The position numbers and the translations under genes are program-made. The notes beneath the pieces are model-generated. The model ran no database searches and was not told the DNA's origin. It worked only from the letters and a program-made list of their open reading frames with translations. Below are positions 34,197 to 46,558 of a stretch of DNA of 64,000 nucleotides, one piece after another; position 1 is the first letter of the stretch; every line of letters starts with the position of its first letter. Origin of the DNA: Chamaecyparis obtusa (Eukaryota; Streptophyta; Pinopsida; Cupressales; Cupressaceae); assembly GCA_027943335.1 (NCBI GenBank), contig BSBK01001581.1:695001-759000 (forward strand), given 5' to 3'.

Positions 34197-35043
34197 TGAT
34201 GCAGGAGCATCCTGGGTGTAAGAGCAATCTTGCATCACCCAAAAATATTTCTATTTTTGTATTCAATAAGGGCTATTTTGTGCAGAGCTGCTATTTATGG
34301 AAAGTTACTATTTTTGGTAATTTTCGTATGTGCTCAGAATGATCTGATTTCTTTCTTGGAGGTTCATTTTGGTCATATAAGTCTGCCAGTAAAGTTTCAT
34401 TGCCAGATCAAGTGTATATTGGAAGATATTGAAGATTTTCGGTTTTGGCAGTAGGGTACAAAAACTTTGAACTCAGTTTTGAAGGCTTTAGAGGCCCCGG
34501 ATGAGGTCAAAAATTTGGGTGACGAGCGCTTGCGCTAGTCAAGCCTGTAGAGCGCTTCGTGGCATTTTCGAAATGGGGTTATAATAGCCGATCGGGTCAA
34601 CTGGTGATGACTTATGGTCTTCGGAAGTTGGGCCACCTGAAATGGCGAAAAATAATTTTCTTCAAAATTTCTGTTCGGGTTTCAAAGGTTATCTTGAGCT
34701 GACTATGATGTAATAAAATGTAAAATAAAATAATTCTAAGTTTGGTCGGCCTTATTGGCTAAAATTCTGGAACCTTCCCAAGCGGTGGAAAATTGCCTAT
34801 ATAAGGAAGGCTGTATTATTGTCTTAGGCAGTTCAGAATAGTTTTAGGTAGTAGATCTGAGGCTTTGTCCTACAGAATGTTGTAAGGAATGCGCATGTGG
34901 CTTTGCATATTATAATTCTGAAAGTTTGTAATTCCACATTTGTGGAGATAATAAGAAGCCAATTTTCTGTTCTTGCATATTATTGTTGTTGTTTCTCTAT
35001 TTCTGTTATGTGTTTGTGGTATTAAGGGGAGCACCCTTCATCA
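34197..35043 (+). repeat. 3' LTR of element B
   Basis: 847 bp, same length as the 5' copy, with the TATATAA box kept at 34798-34804. The sequence just upstream (34160-34196) is not purine-rich, so no canonical polypurine tract is visible. Confidence 0.97.
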
Positions 35044-35048
35044 CATTG
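35044..35048. repeat. Target-site duplication of B, right copy
   Basis: CATTG, identical to 28697-28701. Confidence 0.95.
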
Positions 35049-35596
35049 TATCTCGAAGTAGTGCATCTCCAAGCTAATCCAATATTACTTGACCCTTGAT
35101 TTCTTTACGATCAACATACTCAACGTCAAATTCACTAAGAATTATGACCCATTTTTCCAGTCTGTCGGTTAGAGTCACCATATTAATAGGTGTTTTAATG
35201 GATCAATCTTGGTGATAAATTTCATTGAGTGTGCAAGCATACAATGTATAAATTTTTGAGATGTTAAAATAATAGTGAGGCAAGATTTATCGATGATTGT
35301 GTAGTTGAGTTCATAAGAGACCAAAGTTCTATATTGATGTAGCATACTGCTCTTTCTCTTCTAGCTTGATCATGATGTGAGAGTAGAGCTCCAATGGATG
35401 TATCCATTTCCCTTGAATAGGTTCCATGAGAATTGACAGATTTGCTAGATATTCATTGATCTGCTAAAAATTTTTCTTGCATAAGTTATCCCACTTAAAT
35501 GTTACTCCTTTATGAAATGTTTTGGTGAATGGTTGAGCCTTGTCCACTAGTTGTGACATGAACCTTTTGATATATTAGAGTTTTCCTTGTAAAGTC
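35049..35596 (-). mobile_element. Element F, part 2: pol fragment between RT and second RNase H
   Basis: Sequence parallel to element C at about 42560-43080 on the minus strand: the connection/RNase H region of a Tat-type pol (for example the complement of the block coding for EFDVEYVDRKEIKGQ-like sequence near 35080-35140). It resumes exactly where part 1 was broken by B and stops where D inserted. Too many stops to be functional. Confidence 0.7.
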
Positions 35597-35601
35597 CTAA
35601 T
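35597..35601. repeat. Target-site duplication of D, left copy
   Basis: CTAAT, identical to 59916-59920. Confidence 0.92.
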
Positions 35602-35635
35602 TGTTGGAAATCTATTGGGAAAGTGTGATACTGAG

Positions 35636-35667
35636 AGGGGGGCAGGGGGGAGGAGGTGGGGGGTGAA
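35636..35667 (+). repeat. G-rich expansion in the 3' LTR of D
   Basis: Three G6 runs plus an AGGAGG spacer within about 32 bases. The other LTR has only a single G6 run at about 58723-58728, so the insertion arose after integration. The sequence could form a G-quadruplex. Confidence 0.6.
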
Positions 35668-36822
35668 TCAGATATCATCAATTTATACATTTTGACATAA
35701 ATGAAACTTGCATATCATTAGCATAAAACTCAACAATGTAACAGATCTAATAAGCTAATCATCACCCATGAAAATAAACATAACACAATGATTTTGGTTA
35801 TCCAGAAACCCTTGAAAGGTAAAACTAGGGTAGGGATGACACCCACAAATCTTCACTACTATAGTATTAAAGTTTGCCTATTAGGGATACAAGTTTAATA
35901 AAAAAATATGATCTACCCTGTGAGGGGTCTGCCCTATTAAGAGCTTTGAGACTTATACAATCTACCTTGCAAAAGGATTTAAAAAAAAATTACAACTAAG
36001 TAAGAAATTGGTTATGAGATTTAATAAGGTTTGTCAAAACCACTATGTTAAGAGATTTACCCTGATACACCTGTTAAAATGTCTCAGTACCCGATCCTTT
36101 AGTTTGCACTGTGATGCTGATTACAAATCTTCTCCTTACAGTATAGATTTGATCTCTTCTTTCAAATATGTCTCTGTTATGTCCTTCACTGCTTTGCTAT
36201 GTTCTACTCCATCACTGAACTCTATCTTTGATCATCAAAGTACTTCTCTTCTCTGAAAGTATGAAATATCCTTCATACTCTTCTTCTCATGATAATTACT
36301 ACTACATTTTAGGGTTCAGATCACATCTTATATAAACAATTAAATTTCTCCAAGATTTAAGATCTACAATCTAGATTGTCTCTTTTTGCCACTTAACCTT
36401 TCCCTAATTCTAATTGGATCTATGTGTTACATAGGGATTAATGATTACAATACAAGAGCATAATCACCTATGTGATTTCCTCAACAAATAATAAATGAAA
36501 TATGAATATCAACCAAAATGGTTTACCTAAGTGTTTGTGCCATAAAAAACACATATGTCAATTCTAGCTTGCTCGACATTTGATATCTCTGGCACTTAAC
36601 ATTCACAGTTCTTTACACCCTAGTGCTCGACATTGTCTTCTTTACATAACTTAGAAAAAGCTGACTCCACTAATATTGAAGTACTCGGTGACCACTATTT
36701 TACTCGGTAGTGACTATTTCTCGGTAAATATACAATACACATGACTCGACCTATATATGATGACTCAGTCGCAGTGATGACCGACCAACATTGCCTATAA
36801 AATAACCAAGTGTAAGATACTA

Positions 36823-36827
36823 ATAGA
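36823..36827. repeat. Target-site duplication of C, left copy
   Basis: ATAGA immediately before the TGTGTG start of the LTR; identical to 52817-52821. Confidence 0.92.
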
Positions 36828-38069
36828 TGTGTGTGTGTGAATTTTGTACCTAGCTGTAGACACAACACTTTAGTAAAACATTAGAGGTTAGCAAAAATCA
36901 AAATCGTGCAATGAAATGGAAACTAAGCTAACCAGGTGATTTACTGCCTTCTAGTAGATGCGAGTATGATATTCTCAGATCAGACCGAGACCAGTGACAA
37001 TGCAACACCTAAACGAAGGATTTGAATGCAGAAGATGGATATGAAATGAATGTAGATTTTATTCTATATTTTTGTATTTTCTATGCAATTATAATGAAAG
37101 AAACTGATATGAAACTAGTCTAGATGAAACTGATATAATATGCAATTGATCTAAAAATGATATGAATGCTCACAAACAAAGGAAAATCTCACAATAGCTT
37201 GGATTCACAAAAGATGGATTCTTTGATCACCAATTCACTAGCGTGAGGATGCAATTTCGTGGATCCTTTTAGAAGAGCTGAAGCCTTGATTTTATAGAAA
37301 TCTAGAGCTTTAAGGGTGCATGAGAAAAGTCATAAATCACTCTTGATGAACTTAGGTTGATTTTTGAGTCAACAAGAAATTAGAGATGACTAACTCACAT
37401 AATTATGCAAAATCATGCAAGAACAACTTTTTAATTCAAATCAGAAGTTTAGATCAGCTTTGAACTCAAAATAGATGTTGAGTTTCCAAAAGTTAACAAC
37501 TTGCATTGATTTCCTATTTTGAGTTTAATTGCTCTTTGAATGTGCACAATTAATTATGAATTAATTAAATAAATAAAATAATTTATCCTCAACTTAACTG
37601 ATTTTTGAATTAAAATAATTGATTTATGGGTTAGTCAATTATTAAATCAAACTTTTATTTGAAAACTATATCATTAAATTTGACAATTGACTTTAATTAA
37701 TTAAATAAGAATTTAATCAATTAGTCATAAGATTTTTTATTTATTGTCAGAGTTAAATAATACAATTTAGGAATAAATGTAATTAAATAATTAAGTGGCA
37801 ATATTAAATTTAATTAATTAAATATTCAGAATATTCAATTAATCAAACTTTAGGATAAATTAGCTTTATCACCAAATAATCATTAAATTAAAGATAATTA
37901 AGATAAATAAGAATATTTCTAGGAATATTCCCCAATGCAGAATTAAGAATAATCAATTAAGATTTGATGATGTTCAGATGTGCCTTAGGTTAGGACTTTG
38001 ATGTCGATTTCGTTTGAATTGAAGATGTAGGAGGTTAATGAACCTATAGCCCATTTTTGGGGTATTAAA
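36828..38069 (-). repeat. 3' LTR of element C
   Basis: 1,242 bp, adjacent to the PPT. The last bases read ATTAAA instead of ATTACA. A minus-strand TATA box (TATAAAAT) lies at 37289-37296. The centre is rich in TAATTAATTAAAT-like sequence. Confidence 0.93.
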
Positions 38070-38084
38070 TTTTGTCTTTCTTTG
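38070..38084 (-). promoter_or_regulatory. Polypurine tract of C
   Basis: CAAAGAAAGACAAAA on the minus strand next to the 3' LTR, a G-to-A altered form of the tract in A and E. Confidence 0.75.
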
Positions 38085-40740
38085 AATTACTGGGCGAAGC
38101 GCAGTGGTTCAAAGATAGTCTGTGTATGATATGAAACTTATTTGAAAGATGAACCAATTCTGAGACAGAAACTGATTGAAAGATTTGAAGATGTTAGGCC
38201 CTGAATGACCAAAGATAATGTTAACTATAACAACAATGAACTGATGATTACGAAAAAGTATCAAAATGCCTAATTTTGAACCTTATGATTACGAAGAAGT
38301 GAGTGACCGATTCTAGACCTGGTTGTCAATAAGAATCACATTGGTATCACATCTGAACCCTTCAGTTATGAAGAACCAAGGAAATAACACTAATGAATCG
38401 ATGGTTACGAAAAGCCGATACAGTTTACAAGATAGATTAAGATACCAAATTGATATGGATCTCGATGACTCTGATATGCCCCAAGCGATGATAGATTTGC
38501 CCCAAGAAATAAGGACTTTTGATGAGTCAACAACTAGACGTGGTTGTTGTCTTGATTACTTAGAGAAAGATTGATTACAGATTTAGATTTACAAACTTGA
38601 ATGATGTGCAATACCATGCCCCCTTCGGGATGAAAATTGAAATCTGTCAAGAAAAGTCGACGTTATAGTTTAGAAGCATGTTAATTGATTTGACAAGTGG
38701 TTATACACATTTGAGAACGTGTTCTGCATCGTTTAGAGGTCTTGGAGACCAAATTTGACTAGGTTAAACCATGAGTTGACCATAGTTGACCAAGTTAAAA
38801 TTTTGATAGTTTGATGTAAGATAATCATTTAAGTTGAATTCTAGATTTCTGTGATGATTGAAGGTTGATTATGCAAGCAGTAGACCGTCCTGGGTCCAAA
38901 AATTTTAAATCATGATTTTGACATAGTAAATGATCTCAGATTTTGATTTTGATCCTGAAAATGGGTTTAGAATGTCGAAATTAGTTAGGGGTGCAATTTT
39001 CGTGAAAAATGAAGTAAATGTAATTGATTATGGAAAGATGTATGTAGGATTTTGATGATGCACATGGATGTAATGCAATGCAATAGATGGAATGATTTAT
39101 GATATAAAATGCAATGATACACATGATATATTTTGCAGGTATTGATGAAGACAAGTACTCAGTGTTATGTCAAAAAGGATGTCTAACCCAGGATAGTAAC
39201 TGCTTGCGGTTCGATGAAGAGACCTTCATGTTAGGTTTCAGCTCTTTGTTAGATTTGAAGATCTGATTGAAGAATCGTTTAAGGATTGAAGTTTATCCAA
39301 CCATTGTGAGATCATGCAAACATGCAAAATGCAAAGAGACATGCATAATGAAATGCAACCTAAGACCTAGGACCTAGTCACTGATCATGTGTTGGTCATT
39401 TGTCATCATTGAATTTTTAGGTAACCGGATAAATCAATACAATGCCCACTAGTTAGGAAACCATAGACATATGAATATCAATTTGTATGTGCAAGAATCA
39501 ATTCAAAACCCACTGGTTAGACAACCATGGACATATGAATATTGATTTTATTTTTGGAATGTCGGATTACATATAAGCACCAAGGCACAAACGCCAGGAT
39601 GACCCGAATATCATGTCCATTTTGATATAGCAATTTGTATAAGTATCAAAACATAAACGTCGTGATGACCTGAATACGCCTTGCATTCAAACATATCAAA
39701 CAGTCAAGAGATCATTCTAAATCTAGTGTGAATTACCTGTAGTGACCCTTTATTGTTCACATCCTTAGGCAAGATTGCATCTCACAGTAGGAGAAAGAAC
39801 TCACTCAAAAAGAGAATAGTTAGATCAAACTTCCTTGAATTTTCTAGGTATCAATGGTCGAGGTACTCATGGCCATCCAATTCGAGATAGAGGCTCTTAC
39901 AGATGGACACCATTTCAATCTAGAATTTCCAAAGTTGTTAGATTTTCACATACAAGCAGAAGACAAAGAAAAGATTATGCCCCTAGTCATCACTCTCTAA
40001 ATCCTGTAAAGGACATCATCGAAGAGCTCCAAGGGAGACAATATGCAAAAATCTCAATGTGAATCAGTAAGCATACAAGGAGATAAAATCATGTAAAAAA
40101 CATAGATTGTTTTCAATTTGTGTTGATGTTTGATTGCATTGTTGTAGATGCAAAATCTTTTTTGTAGAGGAGACTGACTGACTGACTCGGATGAAGCTTT
40201 AAAGGACTCTAACTAGATATGACTCATCTAAGATGTCCTAGAGGCCATAGGATATGACATTGATTTCCCCCAAGTGTTAAGCATTGATAGGATATAGATG
40301 CTTGAGCTGATTGGTGTACAGACAAACTTTATTGAAACATTGATATGCGAAAACAAACCAAGAGATATGTACAAACTAAAGCAAGAATGAAAGTTGGGAA
40401 AGACCAAGATTACACTGATAGACGGAGCATTTTGAACAAGTGGTGTGTGTTTGCTGTGTTTTCACCATCTTGGCAGAGATTCTATTTTTGCTACCAAGGC
40501 GCCTGTTTCCAGGTTTTCACCAAGACACTTTTTCTTTTCCTCATTTTTTTTGTATTTTTCATTTTTCCATTTTTTTTTGTTGATATTTTTGGTATTTTTT
40601 TGTGAATCATCAAGGCCCCTATTTCCTAGGTTTTCACCAAGATGTTCATTTTTTCAGGACTTTTTCAGATTTTAAAGATTTTTTAAGGACATTTTACCAT
40701 ACACTGAATGCCTTAGGCATATAATTTCTTCAGATGGAGA
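38085..40740 (-). other. 3' noncoding region of C
   Basis: About 2.7 kb between the integrase and the PPT. No supported reading frame; the 83-codon frame at 38323-38574 (+) has no motif and is antisense to the element. A segment near 39560-39760 resembles the equivalent parts of A and F. The three-copy hairpin repeat lies at 40448-40645. Confidence 0.6.
40448..40645 (-). repeat. Three-copy hairpin repeat after pol (C)
   Basis: Copies at 40448-40468, 40493-40525 and 40609-40645 with T-rich spacers. The middle copy is the cleanest: on the minus strand AAAACCTGGAAACAGGCGCC, where CCTG and CAGG pair across a GAAA tetraloop. Confidence 0.7.
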
Positions 40741-40760
40741 ACGTTGATTGGTTCTTAGAA

Positions 40761-42716
40761 CTATTCTCCTTTAGTCATTGAGAGTTGATAGGCTCCAGAG
40801 CCAATAGTAGTAGTGATAACAAAAGGACCCAGCCAGTTGGGTTCAAACTTCCCCTTGCGCTCTCTACGTGATTGATTTTTAAGATTCTCTCTCAAGACTA
40901 GATCACCAACCTGAAATTCTCTGTGTCTAACTTTCTTGTTGTAGCCTCTAGACATTCTTTTCTGATGTACTTTGACATGCTCATATGCTACTTATCTACA
41001 CGCATCTAATAGTTCAAGTTCTTGCAACCTAGACACTTTGTAGTCATCATTAGTTACTAGACCATGCATTCTGATTCTTAGTGATGGGATTTCAACCTCA
41101 ATAGGTAGTACCACTTCAGACCCATAAACTAAAGCGAATGGTGTAGCCCCAGTGGGCATTCTGATACTTATTCTGTAGGCCTAGAGAGCTGGATTGATCA
41201 TGAGATGCCAGTCTCTTTCTATTTTATTAACTGTATGGTGCAATATTTTCAATAGATTCTTGTTAGAAGCCTCTGCTTGTCTATTCCCTTGAGGATAGTA
41301 GATAGATGACCAATGTTGTGTAATCTTGAATTTGGCACATAGATCATCTAAGTCTTTATTCTTGAATTTTCCACCATTATCTGTGACTATAGAGTGTGGA
41401 ATACCATACCGACATATGATGTAGTTTAGAATGAACATAAAAATTTGCTTGTTGGTTGCTTGAGTCAAGGGGACTGCTTCTACCCATTTTGTAAAATAGT
41501 CTGTAGCTATGATTATATGGGTATGTCCATTAGAAGAATGAGGATATATGTATCCTATAAGATCAAATGCCCATTGGTGAAAAGGCCATTGTGTAGTAAA
41601 GGGAATTAGATCTTTCCATGGAGCATGAATTAAGTTACCATGTACTTGGCACTTTTGATAGTTCTTAGCAAACTTGATTGCATCTATTTCCATTTCATGC
41701 CAATAGTACCCAGCCCTAATAAGCTTTCGAGCCAGTGTTAAACCATTTGAGTGTGACCCACATATACCTTCATGGAATTCCTCAAGTACACGTTGAGACT
41801 CTTCCCATTCTAAACACCTAAGTAGTGTACCATCTAGAACTCGTTTGTACAAATCATTACCAATGATGACATATCGGGAGGCATTACGGATTAGGTATCT
41901 TTTTTCATGGCAATTGAAGGTATTAGGAATGATTTGGTCTTGGAGATAGGAGAAAAGGTTTTTGTATCGAGATGAATCATGACCAACAATAGTGCAGATC
42001 ATTAGGGTTTTGGGGGAATCATATGCAGGATAAGATAGTGCTTCCACTAGGAACTCATAGCGTAGCTCATGTTCAGGCTGCTGTAATAGAGTAGATAGTG
42101 TTTCCATTGCATCGACAACCTTGTTCTTTGTTCGAGGAATTTTCTCAAATGTGATAGATATGAAATATTTCTTTAGATCATCTACCATTCTTTTGTATGG
42201 AATGAGCTTTTCATCTTTCATTTGGTACACATCATTGACTTGATGGATAACAAGTTGGGAGTCTCCATGAATGTGTATCTCTATCACTCTCCACTCAATT
42301 GCTATTTTCATGCCATTAAGAAGGGCTTCATATTCAACAATATTATTTGTGCAAGGAAACTTTAATCTAAAAGCTTTAGTTATGGAGTATCCTTGAGGTG
42401 TGATAAACAATATGCCTACTCTGGATCCATTCTGTGTATAGGAGCCATCAAAGAACAATTGCCATTCTCTAGAAGAAAGATTCATGATAGAGGAATCTAG
42501 GAACTTCGTTTGCATTGGTGTATCATCAAACATAGGTGCATCTGCTAATTTATCAGCAATAACTTGGCCTTTAATAGCTTTTATTTCAACATATTCAATG
42601 TCAAATTCACTTAAGAGCATGACCCATTTGGCTAATCTACCTGTGAGGGCAACTTTGCTTAGTAGGTACTTTAATGGATCAATCTTAGCTACCAAATGTG
42701 TGGTATGAGCTAACAT
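40761..42716 (-). pseudogene. Element C: second RNase H and integrase
   Basis: A 511-codon open stretch (41181-42716) plus the C-terminal piece at 40761-40955. In order: the end of the RT-linked RNase H (LAKWVMLLSEFDIEYV), the extra RNase H (LFFDGSYTQNGSRVGIL ... NNIVEYEALLNGMK ... IHGDSQLVIHQVND), the integrase zinc finger (FHEGICGSHSNG ... NYQKCQVHG, first Cys of the pair replaced by Tyr), and the DDE core: Asp in WAFDLIGY, Asp in IVTDNGGKFKN, Glu in GNRQAEASNKN. TAG at about 41181 replaces Trp or Gln after LMINPAL. The C-terminal piece has HREFQVGDLVLRENLKNQ and LGPFVITTTIGSGAYQL. Stops and the Cys-to-Tyr change make it inactive. Confidence 0.88.
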
Positions 42717-43189
42717 GTAATGGCTCAGTTTCTATGATGCAAAGATCACATCTAGACAAGATTTCTCAATCATTGAATAGTTCTTCTCATATGCTACCAA
42801 TGTTCTACTAATATAGTATATAGCTCTTTCTTTCTTATTCTCATCATGCTATGCTAGTAATGCCTCCAGTGATGTATCTATTGTGGAGACATATAAGATC
42901 AATGGCTTCCCTTGAATATGAGGCATCAAGATAGGAGAATTTGATAGATATTTCTTGATATGGTTAAAGTTCTTTTCACATTCCTCATTCCATGCAAAGG
43001 TCACACCTTTATGTAATGTCTTTGTGAAAGGCTACGATATGTCTGCTAGTTGAGATATGAAATGCCTGATAGATTGTACTCTCCCTTTTAATTTTCTTAT
43101 TTGACTAATATTCTTCGGGGGTTACATCTCCATTATAGCCTTTACTTTAGCTAGATCAACTTCAATGCCCTTCTTTGAAACTATGTATC
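42717..43189 (-). pseudogene. Element C: connection and RNase H region between RT and the 511-codon frame
   Basis: The reading continues from RT after a frameshift near 43190, with the typical RT thumb sequence (LLGYIVSKKGIEVD near 43150-43200), then RNase H (EECEKNFNHIKKYLSNSPIL; ERAIYYISRTLV) with several stops (for example near 43100, 42850 and 42715). Confidence 0.75.
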
Positions 43190-43975
43190 CTAAGAGCTTT
43201 CTAGAAGTGACACCAAAAATACACTTTTAGGATTTAGTCGGAGACTAAATTTTTCCATTCTATCTAGTACCTTGCTCAAGTCATTTAGATGTTCAGATCT
43301 TATCATAGATTTTTCTAAAGTATCATCAACATAATCCTTCATAGTTCGATGCATCATGTCATGAAAAATAGATGTCATAGCTCTTTGATATGTAGCACCA
43401 ACATTTTTAAGCCCAAATGGCATGAAAATCCAATAGAAGGCACCCCATGCACATGTAAAAGAATTTTTGTTTTGATCCTCTGGAAAATTTTTTATTTGAT
43501 TATATCTGGAGAAACCATCCATCAAAGAATACATCTCGAAACCCGCAGTCATGTCCACTATCATATCAATGTTAGGTAGTGGAAAATCATCCTTAGGGCA
43601 TGCTTTGTTCACATCTCTAAAGCCTATGCACACCTTGATTGATTTATCTGGTTTAGAAACATGTACAATATTAGAGATCCATTCAGCATAGTCAATAACA
43701 CAGATGAATTTGACTTTTAGTAGCTTCTCTAATTCAACTTTTACCAAGAGTGCAACATGTGGATGCATCTTTCTCAATTTTTGCTTAACAAGTTTAACAT
43801 TTGGAGCTATAGATAAATGGTGCATTATAAGATCAGGATCCAACCCTGGCATATCTGAGTATCTCCATGCAAAGTTGATCTTCTTTTCTATTAAGAATGT
43901 TGTAAATTTTTTCTTTTCTTCTTCTGATAAGGATTGTGCTACATGGATCAATTGTGGTTCCTCTGTTGTTCCCAA
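43190..43975 (-). pseudogene. Element C: reverse transcriptase
   Basis: A 261-codon open stretch with the RT fingers and palm. Motifs: KVCIGFRDVNKACPKDDFPLP, MDGFSRYNQIKNF (relatives have LDAYSGYNQI, so slightly altered), WIFMPFGLKNVGATYQRAM, and the catalytic box DYVDDTLEKS, so YVDD is intact. The upstream part has the conserved FAWRYSDMPGLDPDLIMHHL approach sequence found before RT in Tat elements. A frameshift at the left end separates it from the RNase H region. Confidence 0.9.
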
Positions 43976-45690
43976 GTTGATGGATTGAGTGGGCTCAATT
44001 AGAATTGGAGGTCTGTCCTATAAATGACTCGGAAAGACATCAAATATCTCATCCTTAGGTGCCTCAGAGAGGTTTTCACCTTCAGATACATCTTTTATTT
44101 TTACTTTTGTAGGTTCTGAGACTGCCACAAAGTGGTTTTCACCCTTAGAACTCCTTTTATTTTTATTTTTATTCTTATTCTTTTGACTAAGATACTTGAT
44201 GTCTAACTCTGTCATGCTAACGCTCAGCTCACTAATGGAAGTCTTCATAGGTTCAACTGCATTTAGGTAGCAAGCAAAGGCATAGTCATTCAGGAAGGTA
44301 TAAATACCATAGCTCGGGTTTGTGGAAGTTTGGTCAAGAAGGTCAGAATGTTGGATAGTCAAAGCGGGGAAAGATTGGGAGATAGTGTTCATGGATATGG
44401 ATCTATCATCATTGGTCCTAACCCGATGCTCAAGTTTGAAGGTGATATTACAACTTAAGACATTCAATTCATGAATAGGCTCAATGCCATTATGGAGGTC
44501 CACTTTAGCCATCGGTGGATCAGACTCATTAAGTTCATTATTTCACTCTAGACTTATGTTGGGTGTAGGTGCATATTGGTGAATAACATCAATATGTTTT
44601 TCTGTGATAAGTTCATCTTCCTCTAGAATGGCTCCCCATTCATAGTCATTGGATTCCTCATCTATTCCTCTAGGAAATTTAAGAATATGAGTAAAGTCAG
44701 GGCGAATACCCCAAGAAGGGTTACCCTCAGATTATGATTTGAATTCATACTCATGGGAATCTGTCTTAGAATAACTACCACCTTCCTCTTTGTCTATTTG
44801 ATTGTCTTCAAGATTAGCTGGTTCTTGTGGTGCAACTATCTCTTGTTCTATAGTAGGTTCTTGTGTGTTTACTACATTGATTCTTTTTACTGGATCATCT
44901 TCAACATCAAGGAGGTCTTTTATTTCTTTAGGCAAACACTCATAAGGAATGAGCTCCTTAGTAGTGTCAGAATCATCACTATCAAATTGTTGTATTGCTT
45001 CCTCCTTTGGTTCAATCTATTCTAGGACATGTGGGGAATTCTTGCTAAGATAGAAAGGCTTCTTCTTATATCCTAGACCTGTTGTATTCTTGTTTGCTCG
45101 ACCACGATGGTCAAGAGGTGATAGAAGACCTTTACCTTGTAGTCCTAGAGGTCCTTTTCCTATATATCCCATCTTTGTAATCAATTTGTCCCCTGGACCA
45201 TATGACTTAGAAGGGACCTTCGATGTTTTAGAATCACATGATTGATCAATTTGAGATTTAGGTTCTTCTATGTAGAGCCATGAAAGCACAACTTCATCCT
45301 CTTCAAATTCTTATTTAGATACTTGTTCTACAAAAAAATTTCCTTTATACGCCTCAAGAGGTTCTTTAGATTCTGGTTTGGACTATTTCAGAGTTTGCCC
45401 ATAAGACTTAGACGAGATAGGGAGAGATGTCAAAGATAAGACTGGCTCCATATTATATTCTCCCATACCATTTTCTTTGATTGTGACCTCTTTAGCAATG
45501 TATTCCATTTTTGATGTTGAAGCAATGTCTAGCTACTTAGTGGAAGATTATCTGTTATTAGGAACAAGTTTATCAACATTTTCTTTCAATGCATTGCAAG
45601 TTGTAGATACATTTGCTAGGATGGTTACCTCTACTCCTTCATAAGGAAATTTCAAGAACTAATGGTATGTAGAAGGAATAGCCTTCATTT
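43976..45690 (-). pseudogene. Element C: protease-RT linker with a G-patch-like segment
   Basis: Long acidic, Ser/Glu-rich linker in several open pieces (44018-44512, 44732-44935, 45017-45289). At about 45060-45230 it reads GDKLITKMGYIGKGPLG, then Gly-rich sequence, then TTGLGYKKK: the spacing and the GYxGxGPLG...GLGY residues fit a G-patch (an RNA-binding module of about 45 residues). Element F has a similar segment at 62240-62350; element A has none. The end of the linker has the GENHFVAVSEPTK block also found in A and F, just before RT. Confidence 0.7.
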
Positions 45691-46558
45691 CATGTATCCA
45701 GGGTCCCCCTAGAAGGATGTTGTAAGCCAAAGGTATATCAAGAACTTAACATGTAGTATCTTTGATGACAGGACCCGTTCTGATAGGCAAGACAATTGTT
45801 CCCTTGCAGGATCTTTCTTCTTCATCATATGCCTTGGTAGTTATTTTCTTTCTAGGATCAATAGCCATTTCTGAAAATCCCAATTGTGTGATCAAGATGA
45901 AAGAAGAGATATTTAAACCAGTGCCCCCATCTATCAACACACATTTGACATGATGGTTTTGGATCAAGACTTCTATATGCAAGGGCTGATTATGCAGATG
46001 ACTCAAGGAGTTATCATCTTCCTGTGAAAAGGAAATATACTGTGGAGACGTAAGATGACCAACCATATTCTAGAACCTATCTAAATCAAGGTTGTTAGGA
46101 ACATTGGATCCAAGAAAAGCTTTGTCTAAAATGGCTCTATGAGCTGGAGATATCTGAAGCAACTCAAACATGGAGATTTTTGCATTTGTGTGTTGGAGTT
46201 GTTGGACAATGCTGTAAGATGTAGGCCTCGTGTCTTTAAGATTTGAAGATTTAGATGTATCCTTCTATTTAGAAGTAGATGACAAATTGAAAGGCACCTT
46301 AGGGACATTTGATGAATCTGAGATTTGTCCTTGTAGATGCGCCTAAGCTTGCGATCGAGTAACTGAATTAGCTGATTGATTTTCTCTATCTTTTCTTACA
46401 ATTGTGATAACATTGCAATGCTTAGATAGGCATGGTTCAACCATATTGATAATAGCATTGTTTCCAGAATAAGCATAATTGACCTTAGCACCCACATTAG
46501 GCTGAGAAGATGAATCTCCTTGACTATGTTTCAGAAATGGCTCCGTGAATGCTATATG
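45691..46558 (-). pseudogene. Element C: linker and aspartic protease
   Basis: Between the solo LTR and the pol linker. The protease core is at 45746-46066: CVLIDGGTGLNISSF with D-G-G in place of the usual D-S/T-G, then LGFSEMAIDPRKKI and, past a TAA near 45746, VLDIPLAYNILLGGPWIH, the second conserved block. Upstream is a Ser/Gln-rich linker like that of A (NMVEPCLSK near 46430). The altered active site and stops argue against function. Confidence 0.75.

Larger units (their letters stand above)
28702..35043 (+). mobile_element. Element B: complete Ty3/gypsy chromovirus
   Basis: Two 847-bp LTRs (28702-29548 and 34197-35043) with TGATGC...CATCA ends, perfect CATTG target duplications, a tRNA-iMet type PBS at 29551 and one long Gag-Pol frame ending in a chromodomain. 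The LTRs differ at about 22 sites by eye (2.6%), nearly all transitions, so it is a fairly recent insertion. It split element F between its second RNase H and RT-side coding regions. The RT and Gag style and the chromodomain place it among plant chromoviruses, perhaps near the Galadriel/Reina clades; that placement is from memory. Confidence 0.95.
35602..36827 (-). repeat. 3' LTR of D, main part (interrupted by C)
   Basis: Homologous to 58686-59887 from TGTTGGAAATCTATTGGG onward. It contains a G-run expansion at about 35636-35667 that the other LTR lacks. The remaining end of this LTR lies beyond C at 52817-52844; joining them at the ATAGA duplication restores the order seen in the intact copy. 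Confidence 0.92.

Noticed and set aside
28702..35043. Element B as an endogenous pararetrovirus
   Set aside because: It has LTRs, a TSD, integrase and a chromodomain, which define a Ty3/gypsy chromovirus.
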